Below, in pieces: positions 22,350 through 33,094 of a stretch of DNA of 64,000 nucleotides (position 1 is its first letter; each line of letters opens with the position of its first letter). Source of the stretch: Protopterus annectens (lineage: Eukaryota; Chordata; Ceratodontiformes; Protopteridae); assembly GCF_019279795.1 (NCBI RefSeq), contig NC_056730.1, positions 616,191,095 through 616,255,094 of the forward strand. Reading direction: 5' to 3'. The translations under genes were made by a program, and so were the position numbers. A model generated the notes under the pieces. The model saw only the letters and a program-made list of their open reading frames with translations, ran no database searches and was not told where the DNA came from.

Positions 22350-23509
22350 TGTCAAGTTACAAGTAGTTATAGCACTCTTTTCAACATATGTATGCTGATA
22401 TATAGTTTCAAGTCCCAACCTTTCCAATTCTAATAATACTCTATCCGAAAGAACCTTCTTTATTATTTTCTACAACAAGAAAGTAAACATATGGGTTGAT
22501 ATGAATTTAGGTTTGTCCTCTTTCCCCTTTTCTAGGAATCTCCCCATGCTTACATGACCCAGTGGATAACATATATAATGATAGTGTAATTTCATGCTGA
22601 TATGTTCTCAGGCCATTAGTACTAACCCCATTTCCTCTCTGTGCCTTTCTGAGTCTAGTTTGCATACTGTAGCTATTTTTCAATTTAATTGAATTTAAGT
22701 TAAGTATCTGAAGTCAGATACATGTTACTAGCAAAACTTATCACCCCTTTGTGGAGCCAAACTGTTTTGCGTAATATTTTATAAATATATCTATAATGTC
22801 TTGTGTTTGAGAATACATTTTTGAATTCACACACTGTTAATCAATTTGTATGTCTTTACTCTTTATCACATCTCAAAATGCTATAAAATGGTTTCATATT
22901 ATATTTGTTATCTTTATAAGCATTTTCTTCAAAGTGTTCCTGGTCTTATCTCATAGTACTTTGTTTGTCCAGTTTGTTTATTTCAGTTTTCAAAGTTATA
23001 GTTTAACTTTGTTTCATTTTGTATATTTTTTATTTCTTATCTTATCATTATATTCTTATGGAAATATATCCTCTTTGTGTGTCTAGAACAGAATGTTGTT
23101 TTCAACACCTTTATTTATTTATTTATTTATTATGTTTTGTTTTTTTTTTTTTGCATTCAAATAACTTCCCTCTTAAACCTTGCCACACTCCTGTAGTCTT
23201 TCCACTGAATGCTTCACTCCAATTGGTTTTACATTGTAACAGTTTTGCTTCTGTATAATCTGTTAGTAATGCTCTATTAGTTTAGAATTCATTTTGGCAA
23301 AATTATCTAGCAGTCAGAGCATTTATAACTCCTTGATCACTGCACATTAAAGTTTGGTATGCAATAGCAATCATGTCCTTAGGAACACAAACAATGTCCA
23401 GTATGTTTCATTCCCTGGTAAGTTTGTTTACAATCTGTAATAATTGTTGCACCTGAAAATACATTGTAAAAAATGTTCTTACTAATGTAGAATCAGCATT
23501 ATTCTAGTC
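22350..23509 (-). pseudogene. LINE B piece 2: endonuclease end, linker, RT fingers
   Basis: At the high end (23509-23300) the minus strand reads NILDIVCVPKDMIAIAYQ and CSDQGVINALTA, fitting the LDLVFT...SDHxxI end of a CR1-like endonuclease (SDH is changed to SDQ). A degenerate linker follows. Near 22440-22350 comes VLSDRVLLELERLGL and YVEKSAITTCNL, matching the RT fingers (ILY.RLLxFLE...GFRKGRSTxxxL). It joins in sense to the palm at 19890, beyond the L2-like insertion. Much of the linker (22450-23280) is AT-rich and barely readable. Confidence 0.62.
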
Positions 23510-25382
23510 CACCGGTTCCCAAAGTGTGCGCCTTGGCACCCTGGGGAGCCACAGCTTCCTCACAGGGGTGCCACGAACTAATAAGCTGTGCCGAAATGAA
23601 TATTGATATACGAATGAGGTAGCAGTTTAAGCACTGTATGCTTGGAAATGCAACAATATTTCTGAACAGAAGACATTCCCCTTCATTACAAAACAAAGAA
23701 AGAAAAGGCAAGAATAACACACCTTTTCCGACTGAGGTTTCCATCCTCGCATTCCACACTTCAACAGAGTGGCATGCTAAAGTAAAATCCTCATAATTTA
23801 AAAAATCCCCTTCTTAATTACCCTACAGTAAAAACTGTAAAATAATAACCCAAAAACAATTTGCATTACTATAGTTACACTACACAAAATCATTTAATAC
23901 TTAAATCGGTATGGTTAGAGTTCAATCAAAACATCATGACTTCTATAACTTATACGGGAGCATAGCTTAATAAAATAATTCCATAATAAAATTCACACAG
24001 TAATATTAACTGTACACACTATAGTTCTGTTCACTAGCCCTACTGAAACTGCATGAAACTGTCACTCCTCAAAAACATGGTTGCTTTTCTTTCAGCCACC
24101 CAGGCGACAGCTCTATGAGCCCAGAAGAAATTCTCCAAGTGACGTCAAAACACGTGATCATAATGGGAGCAGAGTGACAGCAGGGCTTTGGCCAGTTTAA
24201 ATGTACCCTTTGGTACATCCCCTATGCATATGGAAGAGATGTAGTAAGCTGTGGATGAACTTATATTACAATACAACTGTGGTAGAATGGGCACAGCCGG
24301 AGTTTAGGTGATTAACTAACACATCAAAGGCCTCTTGGGTACAGTGAGAGCTTGCAGTCTTATAATTGGCAGACTACTGGGTTGGGATGGATTGATTACT
24401 CTTCCCCTTCCGTTTGGGGAAGGTGTTTGACTAGTCAAAGGGATACTTAGCTGTGCTCCTCATCCTTTTGAATCTAAAGCCATGATGCAAGGCAAAATGG
24501 CTACAAAGATGCCCGATAGTCAGGGGAAACTAGAAGTACCCACTCATGACAAGCCAGCCACTGGGAGAGGGAGTTCCAAAAGCTGGCAGAACAGGTACGT
24601 TTGTGGGGCAGCTAATGCATGTGCAGTTTAGTTGTCAGTTATACGACTGAATAAAATAAAAGAGCTTTCTGATTTTTCATTTTTCTGAAGAGAAAGCCTG
24701 TATGAGAAATATTGCTAAGTTGTAGTTATTTTTATGCAATATAGCTTTATTGTGGCATCTCATCTCGACAAGCGAGAGAAGTAGAAAATACAGACAAAGG
24801 GCTGGTTTGAAAGTTTTCTTTTTGCCAGGATGGTAGTGCAGTTGCAAAACAAGTGATCCAAAACCATCTACGGCTATAATGAAGATTGGGAAGGGAATAT
24901 CAGAAAGAATTTGGAATATTTTTTTCTATTCTGTTCTCTTGTGATGAGTGCATTAAAGAGTTGTTTTTTTGTATTCCTGAAGTGTAGTTCTCACATTCAC
25001 TTGCTGTATCACTGTTTAAGTTATTCTTGCTTGTTCTTGTTTAGTGCTGTATAGTACTGAAAAGCTGTTTTTTCACATAAGTAAGCTGGTGTGGTGTTCG
25101 CTGTCTGAACTTACTGTTATGTTCTGTCTAGACAGCCTTTAAAAGTCATACCAGAGGGCCCTAAGGAGTATAATTTTCTTACTTTTTGGAATAGATGGCT
25201 TTTATATAGTAGTTGTATAGCACACACCTTATAGTTAGTTATAAGTAAACTTTGTATAGGCTTATTTCAGTTATTGAATAACAACTATAGACTAGTTAGA
25301 ATTTGATGGGGGGGGGGGGGTGCCTTGGGAAAACCTGGATTCAACAAGGGAGCCGAGAATCGAAAAAGTTTGGGGACCGCTG
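23510..25382. mobile_element. hAT-like non-autonomous element, 1.87 kb
   Basis: The left end CACCGGTTCCCAAAGTGTG and the complement of the right end, CAGCGGTCCCCAAACTTTT, form an imperfect terminal inverted repeat of the CAGxGGTTCCCAAAC type typical of hAT transposons. The 8-mers beside it, TTCTAGTC and CTTTAACC, share only 4 bases, so the target duplication is eroded or the ends are a base off. No transposase motif is seen inside, and the few open frames are short. It splits LINE B within the endonuclease. A G13 run lies at 25308-25320. Confidence 0.72.
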
Positions 25383-25715
25383 CTTTAACCATATGTCACA
25401 AACTATGACATTATTGATCTTATTTAAATGTAGCAAATTTTCCAATAAAAAAATTATTATTAAGTTTCCTACCATTAACAACCACCACGGATAAATCACA
25501 TCTGTTAAATTTCTGACCTGGCAAAAATCTTCTGTTGTATTAGTCAAACATTCCAATATATCTGCGGCTAAAATTCTCATCCCTTTTCTTGACAAATGGA
25601 CTACATCCTGTCTAAATACACATGTGCTCCAAATTAGCCTAGGTTATTCTATAGATTTCCACTTTTTTTAAAAATGTGACATGTTTTTCAAATAGGTATT
25701 TACCCCAAAAATATT
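25383..25715 (-). pseudogene. LINE B piece 1: ORF1 esterase end and ORF2 start
   Basis: From 25715 down the minus strand reads SNHYRKDSHVKMNG, a linker, then DVVHLSRKGMRILAADILE (block V of the ORF1 SGNH esterase, usually DGxHLSxxG). About 30 codons later VVVNGRKLNNN and INNVIVCDIWLK match the N-terminus of a CR1-like endonuclease (NARSLxNK ... DIIxxTETWLK). The reading stops at 25383, where the hAT-like element begins. ORF1 and ORF2 appear in the right order and spacing, so LINE B is a CR1-group element. Confidence 0.65.
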
Positions 25716-25900
25716 TCCATTCATTTTGACATGACTATCCTTTCTATAGTGATTTGAGAAAAATATACAAATCCAAATTAGCTTCCCTAACTAAGTATAA
25801 CCACAAGGGTTCCATTTATTTTGACCTGACTATCATTTCTATAATGATTTGAAAAAAATATACAAATCCAAATTAGCTTCCCTAAGTATAAACACAAGGC
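25716..25900. repeat. Local tandem duplication, unit of about 90 bp
   Basis: Two copies (about 25718-25810 and 25811-25898) share TTTTGAC(A/C)TGACTATC and TATACAAATCCAAATTAGC. The duplication spans the border between LINE B ORF1 and the next CR1/Zenon fragment, so it arose after that junction formed. Confidence 0.75.
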
Positions 25901-27530
25901 ATTCTTTAGTTATATCCGTAACTTCAAAGGTAAGGCCCAGATTTGTGCTGAACCTGCAGTTAATGGTACTACATATACAGAACCTGCAGATATAGCAAAC
26001 TTGCTGGATATCAGGTTTAGTGAAAACTTCACTCTCTCTGCCCTCACCACATATATCCCAAAGCATCCCTAACACCTGTCCATCACCTAGTATCTCCAAG
26101 GAGCAGGTCTTAAATGCCTTCTCCAATGCCAAAAACACAGCTGCTATGGGACCATACAATAAGCCGGGCTGTGTTCTACTTGGATTAGAACAGGAATTAG
26201 CATCACCACTGGGCACACTTTTCAATCACAGCCTAAGCACTGGCTTCATCCCAAGAGAATGGAAAACAGCTACCTTCATCCCTTTGCACAAAGGAGGTGC
26301 ATAAACAGACCCTGGGAACTATAGGCCCATTAGTCTGACCAGCATTTTTTGCAAGACCAGGGAACCTTATTAACAAAGATATAGGAAATCTCCAAATGCT
26401 CAATGCCACCCAGGCTAGCTTTGCCAAGGGGAGATCATGCCTGTTAAACTTGGTGGACTTCTTCAAGACAGTCAGAAAAGTCCTAGACAAGGGCAAATCT
26501 GTGCATACAGCATATCTAGACATAGATAGGGTCTTTGACACAATTCCCAACTCAGGCATCATTGATAAACTCACCCAGCTGGGTATCAACCCATATATTG
26601 TCAGGTGGGTTGCAAACTGGCTCACTGATAGAACTCATACAGTCAAAATATAGGACTCCACCTCCTCCAGCAGACCCGTAACCAGTATTGTTCCACAGGG
26701 CTCAGTTCTGGGACCCCTACTGTTCATAATCTACTTCTCTAAAGTACAGGCTAAAACTAAAGGACTGTGGCTGACACAGTTTGCTGATGACTGCATACTG
26801 GGAGTGATCATTGAAACCCCTAGTGGTGTCAACATTCTGCAAGAAGGTCTTATGCAGACTAATGACTAGTGCCAAAGTCATTGTCTTAAACTTAATGCAA
26901 AAAATGCATCATCATTGCCTTTGGCAAGGGTGATGTTCCTGCAAGCTACCACATCAATAGCAATACCCTAAGAACACAGTCGGTGGTGAGAGATCTGGGC
27001 ACACAGGTCAACTGCAACCTTAACTTCAACCATCATGTTTTCACAGTGGTAAGAAGGGCATTTTATATTGCTCATCTCATAAGTAAGGGAATTGCCTCCA
27101 CAAAAAAGAGGTTATAACCCTCCTGTACTCTTCTCTCATCAGACCAATAATAGAGTACAATGTTCCCTTTGGTATATTCCTTTCCAAACACCTGTAGCAA
27201 TTGGAGAGACTACAAAGGTTCCTTATAAAGAAAATTTAGGGTCTTCAAGATCTATCTTATGCGGACAGACTAAAATCATTGTCACTTTTCTCTGTGTTAC
27301 TGCTCAGAGATTACCTGTGCCTTGCATATAGAGCAATCTCTGCTCCAGCTATAGGTGTTGCTTTTAGTGTCTGCTTGAACCAGACACCCTTGGGAACATG
27401 GGTTGAATTTAGGCAGACTTGTAAGGGGCCTAGGGTCATTAGCCTAGTAACCTCCTATGATCCCCTAATTCCTATACAGGCTATGCTATCTAAAAGGGTT
27501 GTAAGTTTACATGTTCATAGATTAGTACTA
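25872..27530 (+). pseudogene. CR1/Zenon LINE RT and 3' end, plus-strand copy
   Basis: It begins within the ORF2 linker (KAFFSYIRNFKG, TYTEPADIANLL), then KTATFIPLHKGG, SFAKGRSCLLNLVDFF, DTIPNSGIIDKLTQLGI, VPQGSVLGPLLF, and the catalytic box LTQFADDCI with intact FADD at 26780-26791. The thumb and C-terminus (RDLGTQVNCNLNFNHHV, then LIRPIIEYNVPFG) are readable. The 3' end GGGTCATTAGCCTAGTAACC matches that of the copies at 38940 and 41200. The longest frames are 94 and 85 codons. It is 5'-truncated and broken by stops, so inactive, though its catalytic box is better kept than in the copy at 13539-18965. Confidence 0.85.
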
Positions 27531-27540
27531 GGCTAATAGG

Positions 27541-28004
27541 CCATTTTAATCCTAACCAATTATCCCACATGAGAATGGAACCCTGTACTTTGTGTCGGTA
27601 AGGTAAACACCTGCCAATCTTCCATCTTTCCTCTCCCCAGTTCCCTTCTAATAGTCAATGAGTCCTTGATGATGACATAGTTTGAACCAACATAAGTAAA
27701 AACAGATCCATATTTCCCATAGGCACTGGAAGCTGTCAAAGACTGGGGGGGGTGCAGAGGGTGACAGGGGCACTTAGTGAACTAAAAAGGTTAATTTTGT
27801 TTAACTATTTGCTACCACAACATAGGTTCACTTGGAGGACATTTAAGCTTAGCCAATTCCCTTTTGGTGCTTGAATTAACATTTTCTGATTAGTCTTAGT
27901 TATCCCCATGGCTAATAACTGTATATTAGCCCTAGTGAGAATAACTGTGATCATACCATAGATAATTTGAGGGGGGCCATGTAAGGGATGCAGCATTTAG
28001 GAAC
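27541..28004. other. Unassigned spacer between two CR1/Zenon fragments
   Basis: No motif is recognised. A G-rich run lies near 27744-27751. The minus-strand frame 27805-27996 (63 codons) shows no known pattern. Confidence 0.35.
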
Positions 28005-29110
28005 TGCCTCTATCCATTAGTGGCATGAGGGGAAATCCTGGAGTACATTTTCTATTACCCATCCTTAGATCCAAGTTGCATTTGAATATGGATAGATGAG
28101 CTTTGCTTTATTTTTATGGATAGTCTGTTCCAGAACAGTGGTAGCCTCTGTGATATATATCCATTTCTCCACAACATGCAGTTTAGATACCTGGACTAAG
28201 TATTTATTATGCCATTTGACTCACTGATGTTTAGTACTGTCCATCTGTATTATGTCGGAGGATGCTTTGTATGCCAGACATATCACCTCTGAGCAGTCTG
28301 TAGGATACTGAGTATAGTAATAAATCTTTGAGGTGGTCCATGCAAGACCTATTGTTTAGGACTTGTATCCTTTTAGTAAGGTATCTCTGAAGGTATTCCA
28401 ATTGTTGCATGGGGCTGGACAGATACATTCCAAAGTGGGCATTATACAAAATGATTGACATAATGAGATCTTTGTAAAGTGGGACAACAACATCTCTAGA
28501 TCTAGTCACAATCAATTTGTTTATAAACTGTGCAATATAGAAAGGCTTTCTTGTGACTCTAGGCACATGTTGGTCAAAAGTTAGGTCACTGTACACACAA
28601 GTTTCCAAGTGCCAAACAATTGGATCAGTTCGCAGAGGGCATTGTCATGATTTTGACACCAGTTATTATTTGGGACAAACCTTCCTGCATGATGGTTAAG
28701 TCATTTGGGGATTCATTAACTTCTCCTAGCTTGCAGTCATCTCAAACTTAGCTGGCCAAAGCTTTTTGGTATTTCCTTTTACTTTTGAGATGTATATGCC
28801 AAACAGAAAAAGTCTCAGCACCCAACCCTGGGGGACTCCATTGGTGACTGGTCTCTTCCTCTGTTTTGATCTTCTGCATCCTGTGGGCCAAGTTGGCAAT
28901 GCAGCTGGTGATGTAAGTGTTTGCTCCTACATTATTCATCTTTTGTACTATACCTGTTTAGGGGATTGTGTCAAAAGGCTTGGCCTGGTCAAGGTAATGT
29001 GGTGTGAACTGTTTTACCTTCACCCATTGCTTTGGTAACAAGAGTAAAGCTTAAAATTTGCCCATGATTTTGAGCCTTTCACACTTTACTCTGGGCTGTT
29101 TTCAAACACA
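28005..29110 (-). pseudogene. CR1/Zenon LINE RT C-terminal fragment
   Basis: The minus strand reads KPFYIAQFINKLIVTRSRD, YNAHFGMYLSSPMQQLEY and KRIQVLNNRSCMDHLKDL, collinear with the C-terminus of the copy at 13644-14411. Further upstream (28750-28940) the palm motif region PPGLGAETF and NTYITSCIANLAHR is degenerate. It lies tail to tail with the plus-strand copy ending at 27530. The frame 28231-28608 is 125 codons; everything else is broken. Confidence 0.8.
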
Positions 29111-29215
29111 TTTTAGGGCCATGCATACATGTATGCATTCCTTGATTCACTTTCCTGATTGTATTAAATTATATTCCTTGTATAATACAGCACACTTGTT
29201 AGACTTAAGTTAGAG

Positions 29216-29590
29216 CACATTTTAAATTTATTGTTTAAACATTTTTCCAGTAGGCAATGAAACAAAAATGCATTAACCAATAATGACAAAACTGCCCTAG
29301 TCAGAACATTTCCATGATAATGATCTACTTCCACACACATTTGCATTTTAAATGTATTGTTTGAACATTTTTCCAGTAGGGAATGAAGCAAAATGCATGC
29401 ACCAATAATGACAAAACTGCCCTATTCAGAATATTTCCATGATAACAGTCTACTTCACACACAATTGCATTTTAAATTTATTGTTTGAACATTTTTCCAG
29501 TAGGCAATGAAGCAAAATGCATGCACCAATAATGACAAAACTGCACTATTCAGAACATTTCCATGACAACAGTCTACTTCTACACACAAT
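29216..29590. repeat. Three tandem units of about 125 bp
   Basis: GCATTTTAAAT(T/G)TATTGTTT starts at about 29216, 29342 and 29467. Each unit continues with CATTTTTCCAGTAGG and CCAATAATGACAAAACTGC. Units 2 and 3 are closer to each other than to unit 1. No coding meaning. Confidence 0.9.
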
Positions 29591-29892
29591 ATATAAATAC
29601 AGATTTACAGCAGTGTAAGCTATAGGCATGTTGTACAACTTCTTGAACTTATTTTCAATTGGGAGGGGGGGGGCAAAAACCAGGGACACATTTTAAACAT
29701 TGTTTGTATAATTTTGGAAAGTAGCTTGCATAAAATGCTGTGTTATTACCATGCATTCATTGCCAAGTCTTAAACCTAGCACCCTGTGCACTACAGTCAG
29801 AGCAACATACCACTATGCTAAACCAGCAGTTTCTGGAAAAGCAAACTTAAATGGCTATCATATAATTTAGTGAATTCAGTTCTCACTTCTCA
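29591..29892. other. Unassigned, possible old MITE relic
   Basis: A G8 run is followed by CAAAAACCAGGGACACATTT, which resembles the core of the CATACC MITE family (AATAGGGACACATTT), but the ends cannot be placed. Confidence 0.3.
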
Positions 29893-30025
29893 CCATAGCT
29901 CTCAACCTCTTAGCACAAAAATATAGAGCAAAGTCAATAATGGGGGAATACAGCCCCAAAATAGGGACACATTTCAAATACTGATTTTATAACCTTAGAA
30001 AATTGCTAGAATAAAAGGTTTTGTT
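29893..30025 (+). mobile_element. CATACC-family MITE, truncated
   Basis: It starts CATAGCTCTCAACCTCTTAG and runs through AAAATAGGGACACATTTCAA and GCTAGAATAAAAGGTTTTG, parallel to the full copy at 6577-6883. The second half is missing. Confidence 0.7.
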
Positions 30026-31160
30026 TTGCCACTCCTGAAAACCAGAGGAACAGAAAGAAATGTGAAGCAAAAGTTCACAAGTGATGGTGGCTATGGATCT
30101 TAGGCTCTTTTTACCTGTACCCAAGGTGCAGGGTTTGAGCCTGAGTGCCTCTAGCCACCAGATGTATCCTGTTGGGGGCATTTTCACACACACACACACA
30201 GTTTGGGAGGTATAGGTATGATCTGCAAAAGTGTGGGGGGGCCCTTGTTCTATGGCTCTGGCGCCCATGATACTTCTTTACATTAAGCTTCACATCACAC
30301 CCTGTATTTTTGCTCATAGCACACATAACACCATTTGATGTTCATTATCCTTTCTGCAGATATGAGTGTCTGTTCCTCTAATAAGTGAATCTTCAAATGC
30401 TAGTATATAATTTCTGTCCAGATCAAAGGAATTTCCCACTTCTAATTTGCTAATGTCTGCTCTTTCAATTGTTAAAAAAGAACGAGATTCAACACCATTA
30501 GTCTTAATAATCTCACTGTTTTTGTTTTTTATTTACAAGCTTACAATTCTCATCTAATTGTCTTTGTAGTGCCATAGCCCGAGCAATGTTGTTAACTTCA
30601 GTCTTTATCTTTTTCCTTACAATAATATTCTTTAGCATTTTAAATTTGAAGTAGATTTATTAAATTTAGCTTGCCCATTGTCTATATGTTTTACCTTTAT
30701 TGTTGGAAAAATTATCTAATTTTCTGTAGACTACATGTGTTGTTACTGAACAATGTTATCACTCTCTGTAACCTGTGTGTTAGATAAAGCAGTGTCCTTT
30801 ACATTATATATTCTCTTTCATTGTAGATATTAATCAATTAATTTTGCTTTCTAGTTATTTGTTACTGAATTTTCCCTTTCTTTTTTTCACTGTCTACATA
30901 TTATGAATCTTCAGACGGCTGAATGTTTGCATGTTTAGTTCTAAAGCTGTTGTCAGTAGTATCATGTTTAATGGCTTCAGTAGACATGCTCAAGATGAAA
31001 TTGCCTGAGTGTCAGTAGCATGAAAAAAAAGAAAGCTGAGCAACATAATACTGGATACTTTTTCCCCATATGAAATCATTGCTGGTGCTATTTCTTATTG
31101 GGTATGACAAAGATTCAGTTCTTTAGGGAGCTTCTAGTTGGTGGCCATGAATTTAGCATA
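30026..31160. other. Unassigned; 73-codon open stretch on minus strand
   Basis: On the minus strand the frame is open from about 30533 to a stop at 30313-30315. It reads SEIIKTNGVESRSFLTIERA and continues KLEVGNSFDLDRNYILAFED. Just upstream another frame gives VNNIARAMALQRQLDENCKL, a helix-like stretch that looks coding, offset by a frameshift. I cannot assign it to a family; a retroelement N-terminus is one possibility. The remainder is AT-rich and without signal, apart from a short (CA)n at 30185-30202. Confidence 0.35.
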
Positions 31161-31162
31161 TA

Positions 31163-31216
<54 letters not shown>

Positions 31217-31245
31217 CAGAGTGAGAGAGAGAGAGAGAGAGAGAA
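31161..31245. repeat. (TA)n and (GA)n microsatellites
   Basis: A TA run (about 31163-31210) is followed, after a short gap, by a GA run (31220-31245). The order is the same as at 4231-4280. Confidence 0.95.
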
Positions 31246-31639
31246 ATTTGGAGCAATTGTAGGAGGACTTGCCCCCTGCAAAAAAAAATATTTTTTACCC
31301 TTTTGGATTGGATTTCAGGCTTTTTTTCATTCTTTTGAAAAGGTGACTTTCAGAAAGTCAAGGATTAATAGAAGAACCATGTTTAATAGGGGATGAATGC
31401 TCTTTACTGGCAGAGGACACTTTTTTTTCTTAAATGTTTTGTTTGCACTTTGCCTAATATTATTTATTTCATCAGCCCGGTCATTAATGACTGTAACAGC
31501 AGCTTTACAAAGTGTACTAATTGCACAAGTGCAATGGTCATCAGTAAGTACAGATTTATGATTGAGAGTAAGCAAATCAAACAGCAAAAACAGTTGGCCA
31601 AAAGAGGATAATAAATAGGGCATATAAAATATTACATGA
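31246..31639. other. Unassigned, possible upstream part of L1-like LINE
   Basis: Frames of 72 codons (+) and 98 codons (-) overlap here, and neither matches a family I know. It directly precedes the L1-like 3' end, but no L1 motif can be read. Confidence 0.3.
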
Positions 31640-32112
31640 TAAACTTATAAGAATCAATTACAGAAATTTAGAAAAGATTGGAATGAGAGACTAGAAAGTC
31701 AATATACAAGGGAAGAGTGGGATACCATCTGTATGGCTCCCACATATGTAAAAATCCAAAAAGTGTATTAATTATGCTTGGAATTATTTGTACTTCTATA
31801 TCATAAGCAGACCATAGATTTTTCCCTCATGTAGGTTGCAAATGCTGTAGGTATGATAGGAAAGAGAGAGGTAAATGGGAATATGCCTTGTAGGAGTGTA
31901 ATGAGCTGGCAGAAGTTAAAAACTCCCTATAGAGTGCTTTGCCAGAAATGTTGGGTGAATAAATGTTCAATTAATGAAATTATTATTTTTTAGCTGGGAA
32001 ATAGAATCTAAATTGTATAGACATAGTAAGATCTTACTGAGTTTAATGCTATTGGCTGCCAAAAAAACAATTACTATAAAATGGAAACCAAAACCTAAAC
32101 CACCTGTTATTG

Positions 32113-32340
32113 TTGTATCTTTTGGCTTTTCCAGGTTAGGGGTCACCACAGCAAAACTCCAGTCCGCTAATGATTGGCAGCAGATTTTTACGTACCGAGT
32201 TGCCAGCCCTGACATACAACCTTCAACGAAGGTACGCCCATTCACACATGTCTCCACACAGAAGACGCTTTAGCTGAGAATCGAACAGTACAACATCTTG
32301 CTGTGAGGCGACAACGCTACTGCAGCACTACCACCACAGT
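32113..32340 (-). mobile_element. tRNA-headed SINE, minus strand, 18 bp target duplication
   Basis: Reading the minus strand, the head has GCAGTAGCGTTGTCGCCTC and the tail GGTGACCCCTAACCTGGAA. A perfect 18-base direct repeat, CTAAACCACCTGTTATTG, flanks it at 32095-32112 and 32341-32358. It therefore landed in the L1-like pol region and its ends are exact. Same family as 5760-5970. Confidence 0.93.
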
Positions 32341-32552
32341 CTAAACCACCTGTTATTGATTTATTGAATTTTGTAAAATAGCTAAAAGAGCTAGAAGTGG
32401 GATCTTCAGAAAATGGAACGAGCAAATTGCATAGAAGTAAATGGAATTTTGGGAACAATATATGCAGCAAAATGTTCAGGAAAAGGAAAGAGGTTTATGG
32501 GAAAGCAGGAACTGAGCAATTTATGTATTGTTAGAATAAATGGTAATTGTTA

Positions 32553-32798
32553 GAAGCTGCGATGATGCAGCGGTAGCGTTGTCGCCTCACAGCAAGAGGT
32601 TCTCCCGTTTGATTCTCGGCTGGAACGCCTTCTGTGTGGAGTCTGTATGTCCTCCCTGTGGTCAAGTGGCATTTGAAAGACACGTGTAAATGGGCGTGCC
32701 TTCGTTGAAGGTTGGGTGTCGAGCTGGCACTGTAAAAATCTACTGCCAATCATTAGCGGACCGGAGTTCTGCTGTGGCGACCCCTAACCGGGAAAACA
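32553..32798 (+). mobile_element. tRNA-headed SINE, plus strand, 20 bp target duplication
   Basis: The head reads GCAGCGGTAGCGTTGTCGCC with a B-box-like TTTGATTCTC. The 3' part has CTACTGCCAATCATTAGCGG and ends GCGACCCCTAACCGGG. Direct repeats of 20 bases at 32533-32552 and 32799-32818 differ at one position. It is the best-kept member of this family in the window, inserted in the 3' untranslated part of the L1-like element. Confidence 0.93.
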
Positions 32799-33094
32799 AG
32801 AATAAATGATAATTGTTATAAAGAAAGCATATGTATACTTCATGAAAAATGTTGCTGTAGTTTTATTTTCTATTGATGTATGTGTACTTTTGCCATTGTT
32901 TAAACTGTGAGTTAATAAAGATGTTTTCAAAAAAAGAAGGTATGCAAAGGAAAAAAGATTTGGATTTAGTGCTATGATAAATATGTGATGAATAAGTATG
33001 TGAGTTGCTTCCATAATCCTTTAATGCTATGACTGAGTAGAAGAGAAATAGACAGCACCATATATGCCCAGTGAGATAAGATAGCATAAGAAAT

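Larger units (their letters stand above)
31640..32937 (+). mobile_element. L1-like LINE 3' end, carrying two SINEs
   Basis: The plus strand reads EEWDTICMAP, LGIICTSISQADHRFFPHV, then GCKCCRYDRKERGKWEYAL. This fits the L1 ORF2 C-terminus (WY.TP..L...FP, then CWRCG...GT..H..W.C) in spacing and Cys pattern. AAKKTITIKWK follows, then the SINE at 32113, then LINFVK and KWNFGNN after it. The 3' end has AATAAA at about 32916 and an A-run up to about 32937. It is 5'-truncated. The call rests on pattern similarity, with frameshifts allowed. Confidence 0.65.
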
